Shown here piece after piece: positions 10,620 to 20,781 of a stretch of DNA of 64,000 nt (positions are counted from its first letter, which is position 1; every line of letters starts with the position of its first letter). The DNA is taken from positions 345,558-409,557 of the forward strand of contig CAMXCT020002646.1 in assembly GCA_947184155.2 (NCBI GenBank), in the 5' to 3' direction. A program made the translations under genes and the position numbers. This DNA comes from Cladocopium goreaui (taxonomy: Eukaryota > Sar > Dinophyceae > Suessiales > Symbiodiniaceae). Under the pieces are notes generated by a model, which saw only the letters and a list, made by a program, of their open reading frames with translations, did no database searches and was not told the DNA's origin.

Positions 10620-11750
10620 TTCCTGGAAGCGAGGGATCTCTTTCTAGCCAGGGTCCACGTAGCTCCTTCCCCCTCAGTTCTATATCTGCATGCACCGGGC
10701 TTCCATGCGATACATTCCGGAAAGATGCCATTGGCAGAATCAAACTTGCTGATGGGACACCTCAGCCATGGGACCACGCACCACATAGGGCACATCGATT
10801 CCACAAGATTCCCGACCTCCACCGACTCAGTTCGAGCCGAAAAGACAGCTCGAACACCATTGACTGAGACTTAGACGGTGCATCCATGTCGCACATTGCC
10901 GGTGGAAGCTCCTGTGTGCAAATCAACTTCGACAATGTGAAATTGTGATGGAAATGTCCCAAAGTGTTACCCTCTTAGCTATCTAAATATTCTCAAATTC
11001 AATGAAAAGTCAGAACCCATTTTTGACAGAATCAGAGTTGGAGAGAACGCAGGATCCAAACATTCAAACTTTCCCAAAGTAAGGACACCGAGAGTTCTGG
11101 GTACAGTCCAAACTTGCAGTGATCAGAGTGATTACATCGCAGGGGGTGAAAGATCCAGAACTGAAAAAAAATCGAGGAAGCTTCACTCGGACGGTCCTCA
11201 TCGCTTTCTCGGCCGACTGCTTGCATTTTCTGTGTTTGTGGCACAAGGCAAACAATCGGCTACTCTTCATGCCCTCTATTCGAACACAAGAAGTTCATTA
11301 CCAAAGGCTAGATCCACTCCCGGGGTCCATTCCCAAACGGAGATTTGCGATGAAAAGTATTGAAAAGTGTGGTCTGTGCTTGATTCAGATGTCACTGGAT
11401 GTCGGGTTTCGATCGTTTTATCAAGCCAAAACAGCTGGGCCAAAGCGCCACCTCATCAAAGTGCAGAAACCACGGGCAGGGCGGCGGAAACCGACAACTT
11501 CTTGCAATCCGCTGGGAAAGAACTTCGACTCACCCCATGTCCGGATGCTGAAGTTACCCTCCAGTCATCAAACATGGCGATGGGAGATCCCCGAAGAAAA
11601 CTGAGCTTTGGTTGGCTGGAAACATCCTCGGTTTCTATATTAACATGGGTGATTTTCCAAAAAGCCATGGAGCCGATGACACCAGACAGTAAATATGAAA
11701 TTATTGGATATTCTACTATATTCTACTATGATACTGTAGGTAGTTAGTAT
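10620..11750. other. GC-richer stretch with several open frames, no gene resolved
   Basis: Open frames occur on both strands (minus 10583-10822, plus 11119-11604 and 11367-11747), with overlapping alternatives and no conserved motif I can name. Real exons may be present but neither strand nor borders can be chosen from sequence alone. Confidence 0.3.
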
Positions 11751-11795
11751 CCCGATTCAATCATTCTATCATGGCCTATCATCCCCATATCATCA

Positions 11796-11916
11796 TGGCC
11801 AATCAGCCAGATACCCTGCAAAAAATGACAAATTCTTAGCTGGTGAACGTAAGTACATCATCCCATTGATACCAAAAGACTAGAATTAGTTTCTACCCAT
11901 CCAGACGATTGAGCTA
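11796..11916. repeat. Dispersed repeat, copy 1
   Basis: ATGGCCAATCAGCCAGATAC, then CCTGCAAAAA, ATCCCATTGATACCAAAAGA and a GATTGAGCTAG end are shared with 51221-51337 at the other end of the window. Confidence 0.75.
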
Positions 11917-12523
11917 GTATAGATATATCATCACCTATAAACCATAGTGTCATTGGACTTCTTTGCACCAACTGAGCTATGAAAAATCAGCTCAAAATCC
12001 TATTCAACTTCATTTTTCCATCTATTTTTCCTGGTTGAATCACCTAAGCTATCATTAAAACCCACATTTTCCTGGTTGAATCACCATTTTCCATATATTT
12101 TGCCCTGTTCCTGTTGTTTTGTGGACTCAGCCAGCGACTCAATGGTGAGTCCCATGGGTCCATCAAGACCCGTGAGGAAATCCTCTGGATTGGATCCCCA
12201 GGCTTCTAACTCCCAACCTGAGAACGGAAGCTAGCGAACATATACTGACTTAGCTTGGCATTTCTGCAAGAAATATATCTATTGTATTTATCTATCAGTA
12301 AAAGAAAAGTTCTATTCTATGTGCATATTAACGATGTTTTTTCGGATGTCACATCCCCACAAGTGTGGATGATAATGAACGGTTGCAAAGAACAGTAGAA
12401 CAGTAGTTGGCCTTGACAGCTGACCAAGGCTGCAGCGTTGGATCGTGTTACTTCCACGGTTGGACCAATACAGCCTCGGTTGTGTGTGCCAGTTTCTGCA
12501 TGAGCCTTGGAGGAGCCATGGCC

Positions 12524-12638
12524 AACCCTCTGGTTATGACTAACATAGCCATGGTTAAGCCATGGCCCATTGAAATAGATGGTTACCTATTAGTAGCAGG
12601 GTGATTTTCCATGGCAAACCGTTAAATAACCAGATGGT
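12524..12638. repeat. Family 1 inverted-repeat element
   Basis: AACCCTCTGGTTATGACTAA at the left and GTTAAATAACCAGATGG at the right, around mirrored ATGG cores. Confidence 0.7.
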
Positions 12639-12664
12639 GTATAGAAATATATGGATGTGTCATG

Positions 12665-12783
12665 GTGTGCCTGAAATTTTAGGGAAAAACTCATGAAAAA
12701 ACTCCCGGGTTCTCCACTGGTTAGCCATCATCCCTCTTTAAATGGCCGAGAAAAATGGGCTGCATACCCCATTTTCAGACACG
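12665..12783. repeat. Family 2 inverted-repeat element
   Basis: Starts GTGTGCCTGAAATTTT and ends CATTTTCAGACAC, the same terminal design as the inferred intron at 5247-5338. The interior (AACTCATGAAAAAACTCC, CCTCTTTAAATGGCC) resembles the other copy. Confidence 0.7.
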
Positions 12784-12837
12784 AAAAAATCTAGAAAACT
12801 CAGGGAAAAATCCTGACCGATCCTGACCGATTTTTTG

Positions 12838-12960
12838 GGCATAGCCACTTGTTGTTGGTCTCGTCCACCACAATTCCATAGGGAGAACTTAGACCAGAGG
12901 CGACCTGGCACACACCAGGACAAGGCATCTGTGTTTTCGGGGGTTGGTTTTTGTCGGAAG
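12838..12960 (-). CDS. Candidate exon, NHL-repeat-like
   Basis: The minus-strand frame reads PGVCQVASGLSSPYGIVVDE, then TNNKWLCPKN. The G-L-x-x-P-x-G-I-V-V-D-x-x-N-N-K spacing fits the core of an NHL beta-propeller repeat. Only one repeat is visible, and borders are uncertain. NHL proteins usually carry several such repeats, so further exons would be expected. Confidence 0.4.
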
Positions 12961-13079
12961 GTACGACGCCTACAGAAAGACATTGCAACTTGATGGATGG
13001 AGAGATTGATGCGCTGAGGTGAGTGACAGGTTCTGTGCGTGTTCTTGTGATTGCGTGGATGATCTTGTGGCAAAGTCAC

Positions 13080-14840
13080 TTAAAGTGGCAAACATCATCG
13101 AACGACAGGCTGGTAAGTGGACGTTGAAACAAAAAATGATCCGCTCATAGGAGTCAGCTCAACGTCGAAGTAGGACTCAGGCTCAAAAACTGTCAACCAC
13201 CAAGGAGCAAAACCCTTCAACCCCTAGGCACCCTCCAAACAAGCGAACAAATCACCTCTTGTTTCGGCGAGGACAGAGCCATGTCTCGAACAAAGACCTG
13301 TCAGTTGTGAGTACAGAAAACGCTCAGAAACAGTCAGCTTGTAATGGGATCTAATGATTATAATGGTGTCAAAAGGTTTGCACTGCAATAGGCATTTCAA
13401 TGGCTTTTGGATCGAAGGGGATCGAACTGAGACACATTTGGAATGGGATCTAAGCATGCCAAATCTGTGTTTCTGCCGTGCTTCATCAAAGCTAGACTGC
13501 GGCCTTGTCCTCTCCCAAGCTCACCCAATAGACCTGGGAAAGGGAAAGGGCTCAGCATAACGTTTACCCGCCAGGGCTGCGTGGCATGCATCTGGCAATG
13601 TGTTTCACTGCATTTCACTTCCCAAAAGAAGACAATCGATTGAAACTGATGGACCAGAACCTGAATCTTAAGAATCTCAATGATATCATATATATTTTTC
13701 ATGCCATTTCTACACATTCGCATCTCCTCCGCAACATCTTAGTGGATCTGGTGTCAGCCGTCTCACCCTTTTGCCTGCTCTCCATTGGTATCCACCGCTA
13801 CACCCTGAGGTGTCGATTCACCCGTGGAGACATCTTCGATGGACCTGCGGCGAAGGAAACATGGCATCCTCAGCATATTTGGGTGAATTCATACACGATC
13901 TACTATATTTTGTATAGGTTTATATTTTTTACATGTTTACTTATCTTAATCCATCTATTCAAGTGTGTTCTTTATCATGTATTTAAACATATTACTATGA
14001 TACAATAACATAACAACAGTGGAATCACATACCATTGTACTGGATCAATGATCAAACAGCTGACAGACCTTTGGCAGTTCAACATGTGTGGTTCCAGGAC
14101 GGAGCAGATGGGTGAGAAATCCAAGGCCGCAATGCCATAAACCGATATAAACCGATGTAAACCGACCATTTGGGGATGATAGTTATAACCCATTAAAAGG
14201 TGACTTTGGGGGATGATCTATGGTCAAAGCTAAGGCTGGGACCCACCATCCAATGATTTTCGCTGCACCTGATCAATGCTCGCTTGGCGTGAGATGTGGG
14301 AAGTGATGAACCAAAGGGCAGCTGAAATCTTCAGATTTGAAGCATTTTGATGCAAGGATCGTTGACATTCAAATTGAAATATGGTTTCGATCTCGAGCCA
14401 AAACAAGAAGCGTGGGTTTTACATATTTTTTCATGAATAAGAATTAGAAGTCTCAACAAGATCCAGAAAGATCCGCCCCAAGAATGTCAATCTCCACTCC
14501 AACGAGATCCAACATTTATTCACACCGAGGTATTGTAGCAATCAAATCCCATGATTCATTCGACTGTCAAGGGCATTGCGTCTGTTTTCGTAGCAGTATA
14601 TCCTGGTGAATTGTCCCATCTATATATCACCATGTGGTGAAATTGTTCAGTAAGATCAATACATAACTATTGTAAATGACAATTGTATTAATATTGACTT
14701 GCCATATTTAAATATGTTCACCACCTATATCCCCTTTACATCGGTGTTGCCCATGGTGCACGTTTTAGCTCCCAGGTGTCTGTCACGTCTGTCCTTGTCG
14801 TTGGTCATGTCCACCCAATAGAGCATGCGATTCGTCTCAT
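13080..14840. other. No gene resolved
   Basis: A few GC-richer patches (13440-13600, 13740-13890) have short open frames on both strands, but no domain or convincing splice context. The rest is AT-rich. Confidence 0.35.
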
Positions 14841-15180
14841 CCAGCCTCGTTGCCAAAATTCTGTAAGATTTCAAAATTATTCGATACGACTCTGTTCCGC
14901 ATCTTTTTGGGGGCTGCTATAGTAATTATAGTAGGAGTTTCATCATGTTTGGATGTGAAAGTCATGTTTTTCCCATGTTTTTCTCATGTTTTTCCCATGA
15001 TTTCCAGCTGTCCAGCTGCGTTTTCTGTCCATCTTTTTGCGGGGTGCACACGACGGATCTATGACGACTTGGAGGATCATCCCACGGATGATTTGGGGCT
15101 ACCCATAGAAATATGTTTCACTATACTATGATTATTGATACTGATCAAATATCTAAAATTATTCATATAGTTACTATTTC

Positions 15181-15300
15181 GTGTATATATATATTATATT
15201 ATATTATTGTTATTATTATTATCATTATTATTATATACTATTATTATTATGTCTTAATACTATTAGTAACTATTATTCATACCAAATAGTTAAATCAGTT
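15181..15300. repeat. TA/ATT microsatellite tract
   Basis: Irregular TATATATTATATTATTATTG simple sequence with no coding content. Confidence 0.8.
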
Positions 15301-15390
15301 TCTTCATCACCAACACTTCGAGATTTTTCAGGCGCTCTGGGCACGCTGGGCACCTGGCGCGAGGCCACCTGGGAAGGCCAGGCCTCGAGG

Positions 15391-15415
15391 GCGCGGCGCT
15401 TTTAAAGCGCCGCGC
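15391..15415. repeat. GC-rich perfect palindrome
   Basis: GCGCGGCGCTTT and AAAGCGCCGCGC flank a single T, making a 12-bp perfect stem in otherwise AT-rich DNA. It could form a stable hairpin, or be a fossil end of a mobile element. Confidence 0.7.
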
Positions 15416-15502
15416 TTTTAGCACCAGTTGATACTTGATAGGTTATACTTCACTATAATCCATTATAATCCCATTACAATCCCATTTTTCATGATTAAAC
15501 CA

Positions 15503-15629
15503 TACAAGGTGGTGCCCCATAGTTAGCTAAGTTGGTTTATAACTCCAATAACTATGGTTTATGGCAGATATAACTATAGTTAATGGGGTTTATAAACCCA
15601 CTTATAACTGGGGGGCACCATCCTGTATA
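15503..15629. repeat. Family 3 inverted-repeat element, full copy
   Basis: Outer termini are ATACAAGGTGGTGCCCC and GGGGGGCACCATCCTGTAT. The inner core holds GGTTTATAACTCC and the mirrored GGTTTATAAACC, with ACTATGGTTTATGG. Confidence 0.85.
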
Positions 15630-15645
15630 GCCCATAATAACCCTA

Positions 15646-15815
15646 TACCCTCTGGTAAATAATGGCATATAATATCCCCATATACCCATAGATACCCATA
15701 GTTCATAATGGTTAATAATGATTCATAATGGTTTATAACCATATACCCTCTGGTAAACATACAAAAAACTATGGAAAATCACCATTTTGAGTGGGTGAAT
15801 CAACTATAAATAGCC
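15646..15815. repeat. Family 1 fragments
   Basis: Left termini TACCCTCTGGTAAATAATGG (15646) and TACCCTCTGGTAAACATAC (15744) are present without right termini. Between them is tandem-like CATAATGGTTAATAATGATT sequence. Confidence 0.65.
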
Positions 15816-15888
15816 ATATAACTATGGCATAACTATGGTTCATAATGGTTAATAATGATTCAATGATTCATAATGGTTTGTAATGGCA

Positions 15889-15938
15889 TACCCTCTGGTA
15901 AACGTTGACATAACTATGGAAAATCACCATGCTATTAA
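15889..15938. repeat. Family 1 element, left half, split by the DIRS-order element
   Basis: TACCCTCTGGTAAACGTTGA through ACCATGCTATTAA is a normal family 1 left half. The matching right half resumes at 25724, so the retrotransposon inserted into this element. Confidence 0.85.
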
Positions 15939-16142
15939 TAGGATTTAGCGCACTCACCTTTTTTGTGCTAAGCAGGGTTAGTTGGTAGAAAAGTTGGCTA
16001 GACCACCCAACTTACCCTCGGCCCTTGCTCTCCGGAATGGAGACATATACCACTCCGTAGCCATGATTAAAGCAACAATTTTGACACAACACAAACGAAA
16101 ATGAAGTAGGGGTGTGAGGGATTCACCTAGTTCTTTTCCTTC
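15939..16142. repeat. Split repeat B2 (204 bp)
   Basis: TAGGATTTAGCGCACTCACC ... CCTAGTTCTTTTCCTTC. It matches 16231-16434 at a constant offset of 292 and forms the outer 3' end of the element. Confidence 0.9.
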
Positions 16143-16164
16143 GGCCAAGGGTGGTTGGGGGCGG

Positions 16165-16231
16165 GAGAGACAAGCCACGCTGTGAGCAAAAAAGGGCCGA
16201 GCGTAAATCCTAAAACTGGAAGCCAGAAACT
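16165..16231. repeat. Split repeat A2 (67 bp)
   Basis: GAGAGACAAGCCACGCTGTG ... GAAGCCAGAAACT. The same sequence forms the other end of the element at 25657-25723. It directly abuts B1 and is separated from B2 by 22 bp. Confidence 0.9.
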
Positions 16232-16434
16232 AGGATTTAGCGCACTCACCTTTTTTGTGCTAAGCAGGGTTAGTTGGTAGAAAAGTTGGCTAGACCACCC
16301 AACTTACCCTCGGCCCTTGCTCTCCGGAATGGAGACATATACCACTCCGTAGCCATGATTAAAGCAACAATTTTGACACAACACAAACGAAAATGAAGTA
16401 GGGGTGTGAGGGATTCACCTAGTTCTTTTCCTTC
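16231..16434. repeat. Split repeat B1 (204 bp)
   Basis: Internal copy of B. The tyrosine recombinase reading frame ends inside it at 16415. Confidence 0.9.
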
Positions 16435-17095
16435 CACGACCCCTAGACTGCCAGCTTGCTGGTGGCTCAACGTGGCTTATCTTTTGCCACAGAGTGATAA
16501 ATGACCTTTGCTTTGGAGAAAGAGTAACCCGCATGTTGGATAGCAGCGCAGTAGAGTCATCGATGTATTGTTTCATGACTCGTTCGCTAGTCCAACGTCC
16601 TGTATGTTGGACCAGGTTATAGGAATGAGTGCTGATCCACATGTCGGTAGCTCCTCCTCGTCGAAGACTATATGGTTTCAGGTTCAGGTCTTGGAGTCCA
16701 CAAGCTGAAAGAACCTGCTGAAAGAAAGTGCGAAATTTTGATGCGCTAAATGGGATCAAAGGTGCATCCCATGCAACCTGATTTTGCCATTCTGATAAAA
16801 GTCGTGCTAAAACAGTACCAATAACATGAACAGTGCCCGAAGAAGGATTGCGGCTAGCAGTTTTAGTCAAACCGAGCCGAACCAGAATAGAAGATTGATC
16901 AGGTGAAACAATAATATCCTTGTTGGTAACACCTAGCAGTTCTCCTGTGCGAAGCAAACATTTGAAGGCTAGCAGGAGACCGAGTGAGGTTTGGGAGGAA
17001 ATAGAATGGGTATACCCTAGAACAACCTGGAGAGTGGTCCAGGTGAAGGGTGTTGCGCGCGCTGGTAGCTCATGGAGCTGCCACGTCTTCAACAT
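16415..17095 (-). CDS. Tyrosine recombinase of the DIRS-order element
   Basis: A 226-residue integrase that would insert the circular DNA copy. It shows the catalytic-domain signature of DIRS tyrosine recombinases: the first Arg in LLRTGELLGV (about residue 50), the box II region PYSLRRGGATDMW (about 143-155, with S-L-R in place of canonical H-x-x-R), and HTGRWTSERVMKQYID, whose Tyr is the likely nucleophile. The N-terminal core-binding domain is short. The same frame extends upstream without interruption to two adjacent TAG codons that end pol, so the start may lie before the ATG used here (RGWKNPNVNQAWK is in frame). The C-terminus is basic (RGRGRKRTR) and ends inside repeat B1. Confidence 0.88.
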   Translation of the reverse strand: MLKTWQLHELPARATPFTWTTLQVVLGYTHSISSQTSLGLLLAFKCLLRTGELLGVTNKDIIVSPDQSSILVRLGLTKTASRNPSSGTVHVIGTVLARLLSEWQNQVAWDAPLIPFSASKFRTFFQQVLSACGLQDLNLKPYSLRRGGATDMWISTHSYNLVQHTGRWTSERVMKQYIDDSTALLSNMRVTLSPKQRSFITLWQKISHVEPPASWQSRGRGRKRTR

Positions 17096-17137
17096 CTTCC
17101 AAGCTTGGTTGACGTTCGGATTTTTCCAGCCCCTCTA

Positions 17138-20100
17138 CTATTTGACGTCGCCCCATTTCCGTTTTCGGGAGCGCCGTGACGGCGCATCAGCTGGATTAGT
17201 TTTTGAGGCGGTATATCCCAACGTCAGTAGCACCCCTCCAATTAGCTGAAAGCCTGCAATTCGCTTACAAATAGATCTCAACTTCCGACTTGAAGTCCGA
17301 CCCTTGGTAATGATTTGCAGGGACACTAGACTGTCAACTAAATGAAGTATCTTGGTTCGAAATCCCTTATGTTTAAGAATCCTCCACCTAAGGCTAGTGT
17401 CAATCGCCCGCATCTCAAGGCGATTGATGTGCTCGCCCACCGTGCCTCCATTGGCCTTCCAGGTCCAGCCCGTCACAACTTTCCAATGCCACAGCTTTGG
17501 GCTCAACGAGTTCCTGAGCCGATGGTATTGCGGCAGGCCCTCGGTTGGATTACTTAAAAGCACGTCAGCCCCCTTTGGAGACACCAGGTGCAGCAACTTT
17601 CTTACCAAAAGAAGTTGGTGTTTTGGTTTTTGTTCAATGGATTTAAAAGGCATAGACCCTTTGATTCGAGGTCTGAGGAGGAGTCCTGAGACTTCCGATG
17701 CACCCCCCGGTTTACATTGGTTCATAATTTGAGAAACTGTGGCCGCAGGGATTAACCCTAAGCTAGCCACCAGAGGTTGCAATAGGTTACAAACTACTCC
17801 TACGTGCCAGGCATTCCCAATGAGAGTCATTCGGGCATCATTTGCCTCCAGGGGATTCGCTTTTCGAAAACCTTTCGGATGACTTTGGAATGTGTAATCA
17901 ATGGGAAAACCCATAATTGCTTCTTTTTCATTAATGTCCAACATTCGCCACCCTTTACGCTCATGTATCACCCCATTTTTCCAACGATAGGCATATGGGG
18001 GAAATCGCAAGCGGTCCTGGTGCCAAGCATCTAGATCCTTTGGGGTAGCATATTGAATCCCTGCCGGCTTATACCGAGGGACCTTTGACGGTTGAGCCGT
18101 AGTAAAAGTGCTAAAAGCACCAACTCCGGCTGGTGTCCACCCGGGTCGCAAAAAGTCCTTGGATTGACAGTCATAGTGGGATCTTATTTCTCCCCAATCT
18201 GAAGCAGAGCTTGACAGAGGGGGGAAGATTTCAATTCCTTCGCCTGTGGGTATAACCCAGTTAAACCACCACAAACGTGGTCGCCTACATAGCGAAAGAT
18301 GACATGCGTCAACCTTGTAGGGTAACACTCCAGAAGATTTGGTGTATACTTCCCTATCCGAATCTGACATTGAGGCAACACTTTCCATCAAAAAATAGAT
18401 GGGGCACCAAGGGAAAATCGAAGGGAGCCACCCTTTAATTCGGTCAAATATTTGGTGAAGGGATGATCTTGGATCTTTTATTGCCCCTTGTCTTGCAGCG
18501 TTCAGTTGTGACACTCCTTGGCACGGAGGTCCCCCTCCAAAAAGAACTGCTTTACAATTTGGAAATTGAGCAGCTATCTGCTGGAGGGTTTCTGGGGTTA
18601 CAGATTCAATGTCACTGATTTGCATTGAACATGGAAAATGGCTCTCAAGTACCCTGCGAGCTATGGGATCCTTCTCAATAGAAACATACCCTGCCAAAGG
18701 GACCTTGAGGGTATCCAATGCGATGCGCAAGGAGCCAATTCCGTCAAATGCTGATATGACCAGCAAACCTTGATTCTGAAAACTTTCTATTTCTTCTCCT
18801 CTGACGGTGCCTTCTGCAACCCGTGACCCCCATTCTGTTAACCCCGTTGAAGCAACCAAACCCCCGCCTGTTTCGGAGGCATCTGAAGCCGTGACAATGG
18901 GGTCCGTGGGTAAGCGGAAGTCCATGTAGGAGAACACCGAGAGGAAAAAGGAGGCCCACAACTCCTGAGCTACTGGCAGCGGCAGCGGCTTGTACTGCCG
19001 GTCGTTGTGAAACCCCGTGATGAAACCCCAGACATCATTAAGGTTTGCCATCAGGGGTCTGCGAAAAGAGAAAAGATAAACGAGTCCCCCTGCTAACATC
19101 TGCATCTGCCTTTGTGAGACTTTTCGTGTATTGAGTACATGAACAAGGGCTGTAAGGTATTTTCCTACCTTGTCTCCTTTGGGGCTACAAATTCCCTTTT
19201 CTCCATCAATCCAAGCTCCTTGCATTTCTGCAGAGCGGGCTGCTTCAACAGCCTTTTTCTCATTTCTCGGGATTCCCAGCTCATTGTAGGTATCACGAAG
19301 TTTGCCCATTAGGGACCCATGATCAGTTTCCAGAATCGCTTGAGACTGCTTTGACAGTAAGTCGAAGTTGTCCAAATAAGTTCTAAACCATACTGAGCTG
19401 CTGGGGAACTCCCGATCCCTGCGAATTTCATGTCCGAAATTCAGGGTATCTTTGAAAGCCAGGGCAATTATTTGGCGGTGAAGATGTTGCGCCACTGAAA
19501 CGCTATTGACAAAACCCATTGGCAAAACTTTGCTATACAAAATGTAATCCTCCCGGGCCCCCACCGGTCGCAATTCTCGCGGTATGGGACGGGAGAAACC
19601 CAAAAATTGATTCCAAACAGGGGGTACCCCTATGATGTAAAACATTGCACGGATGTCTTCAGAGGAAATTATCAAACCTTCTGAGGGATGTACCTCCAAT
19701 TGGACCATTTGTGACAGTACTGGTAGAGTACTGAGGTCTCCCCCTAGCGGAAGAAAGTTCTCGTTAATGGGCCGCAAGTCCATTATTAGCCTTAGAACCT
19801 CCGTTCCATCTTGGGTCCATTCGTTTTTCGGCACCCCAAAGAGTCCACCCAAAATGGGCTGCCCCTCTACACAGAATGCTTCTGAGAGCGGCATAATCCC
19901 ACACACCTGCCGTCTGATGAGGCCTTCTACCACCTCCTTCCAAGCGTCAGGCGGTACTTGTACCCGAGGTGGTCTGATCCATGTACGCGAAGCTATAGGT
20001 TTCAGCCACCTACCGGGTTGGAGCAAAAAGTCTTTAAAACCATCCTTGGACACATCCGCAGCCGGCAAGATTCCTGCCAAGCCTTGCGCGGGTAAACTAG

Positions 20101-20725
20101 TGGCTATGTTCTCCCATCTTAAAGGCTTTGCGACATGCACTTCTTCCCCATACGAATTAATCCATCTTTGACGGAAAAAGTCATCTGGGTTAAACTCATT
20201 AAATTCCAACACCCCCCAAGTTTTCAACAGAACTAGACTCCTTCGGATCTCTGCCAACAGTCGGGTCTGATGAATGTTTGGGGGGGAGTTTCCCAAATGA
20301 AATGAATTGCAAAACATCCAATTAAATGACCGTATCACCCCCTCCTCCCAGGTACGATTCAACTCGCGCTGCTGTCCCTGATGGTCAGCAGGCAAGGGGA
20401 GCGGAAAAATCCCCTCCATGCTGGAACCCCGCCTAGCCCCTTTAAAATTGCCCAGGACTTTGGGGAGGTGATTACAAACCTGTCTAGCTAACCCACTCAG
20501 GGAAGCAACCCGTGGCCCAATTGCCTTCCCAGTCTCCGACGCCGCTGCATCAGCATCGCCACCCGACGCTGCGCCATGGCTCGGATCCTCGAGAAGCGAA
20601 ACCTTCACGGGGGGCTGTTCATTGTTGCCTTGTATCTGTGACGCAGGCGATAAGAAGCTCGACTCCTTCACTATTGGAAGGCCGGTTTCGGCCAACTGTG
20701 ACTGAGCTGCCATCATGCCTTGCAT
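17138..20725 (-). CDS. Pol: reverse transcriptase, RNase H with inserted C5-DNA methyltransferase
   Basis: The start given is the first ATG after the gag stop (1195 codons), although the frame is open back to 22027. The RT region has LIMDLRPIN, the motif A-like SSEDIRAMFYI, LPMGFVNSVSVAQHLH (motif B) and motif C as YLDN instead of YxDD (about 19370). RNase H begins with TASDASETGGGLV (about 18885). A complete C5-methyltransferase follows: motif I SAFDGIGSLRIAL (about 18750), motif IV GGGPPCQGVSQ with the catalytic Cys (about 18530), motif VI as MESVASM (ESV instead of ENV), motif VIII RRPRLWWF, LDINEKEAIMGFP and motif X LIGNAWHVG (about 17810). RNase H then resumes with HINRLEMRAID (about 17420), LVDSLVSLQ and NPADAPSR (about 17180). 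The methyltransferase therefore sits inside the RNase H fold. The product would make element cDNA and could methylate cytosines. Confidence 0.9.
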   Translation of the reverse strand: MQGMMAAQSQLAETGLPIVKESSFLSPASQIQGNNEQPPVKVSLLEDPSHGAASGGDADAAASETGKAIGPRVASLSGLARQVCNHLPKVLGNFKGARRGSSMEGIFPLPLPADHQGQQRELNRTWEEGVIRSFNWMFCNSFHLGNSPPNIHQTRLLAEIRRSLVLLKTWGVLEFNEFNPDDFFRQRWINSYGEEVHVAKPLRWENIATSLPAQGLAGILPAADVSKDGFKDFLLQPGRWLKPIASRTWIRPPRVQVPPDAWKEVVEGLIRRQVCGIMPLSEAFCVEGQPILGGLFGVPKNEWTQDGTEVLRLIMDLRPINENFLPLGGDLSTLPVLSQMVQLEVHPSEGLIISSEDIRAMFYIIGVPPVWNQFLGFSRPIPRELRPVGAREDYILYSKVLPMGFVNSVSVAQHLHRQIIALAFKDTLNFGHEIRRDREFPSSSVWFRTYLDNFDLLSKQSQAILETDHGSLMGKLRDTYNELGIPRNEKKAVEAARSAEMQGAWIDGEKGICSPKGDKVGKYLTALVHVLNTRKVSQRQMQMLAGGLVYLFSFRRPLMANLNDVWGFITGFHNDRQYKPLPLPVAQELWASFFLSVFSYMDFRLPTDPIVTASDASETGGGLVASTGLTEWGSRVAEGTVRGEEIESFQNQGLLVISAFDGIGSLRIALDTLKVPLAGYVSIEKDPIARRVLESHFPCSMQISDIESVTPETLQQIAAQFPNCKAVLFGGGPPCQGVSQLNAARQGAIKDPRSSLHQIFDRIKGWLPSIFPWCPIYFLMESVASMSDSDREVYTKSSGVLPYKVDACHLSLCRRPRLWWFNWVIPTGEGIEIFPPLSSSASDWGEIRSHYDCQSKDFLRPGWTPAGVGAFSTFTTAQPSKVPRYKPAGIQYATPKDLDAWHQDRLRFPPYAYRWKNGVIHERKGWRMLDINEKEAIMGFPIDYTFQSHPKGFRKANPLEANDARMTLIGNAWHVGVVCNLLQPLVASLGLIPAATVSQIMNQCKPGGASEVSGLLLRPRIKGSMPFKSIEQKPKHQLLLVRKLLHLVSPKGADVLLSNPTEGLPQYHRLRNSLSPKLWHWKVVTGWTWKANGGTVGEHINRLEMRAIDTSLRWRILKHKGFRTKILHLVDSLVSLQIITKGRTSSRKLRSICKRIAGFQLIGGVLLTLGYTASKTNPADAPSRRSRKRKWGDVK

Positions 20726-20781
20726 AATGAGCTCATCTATCTCCGCCAGACTTGGAGGATCCTCCTCATCACTGATGCAGA

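Noticed and set aside
14385-14405. Second relict SL (CTCGAGCCAAAAC)
   Set aside because: Only about 11 bases match, with one mismatch and no downstream coding frame; chance is likely.
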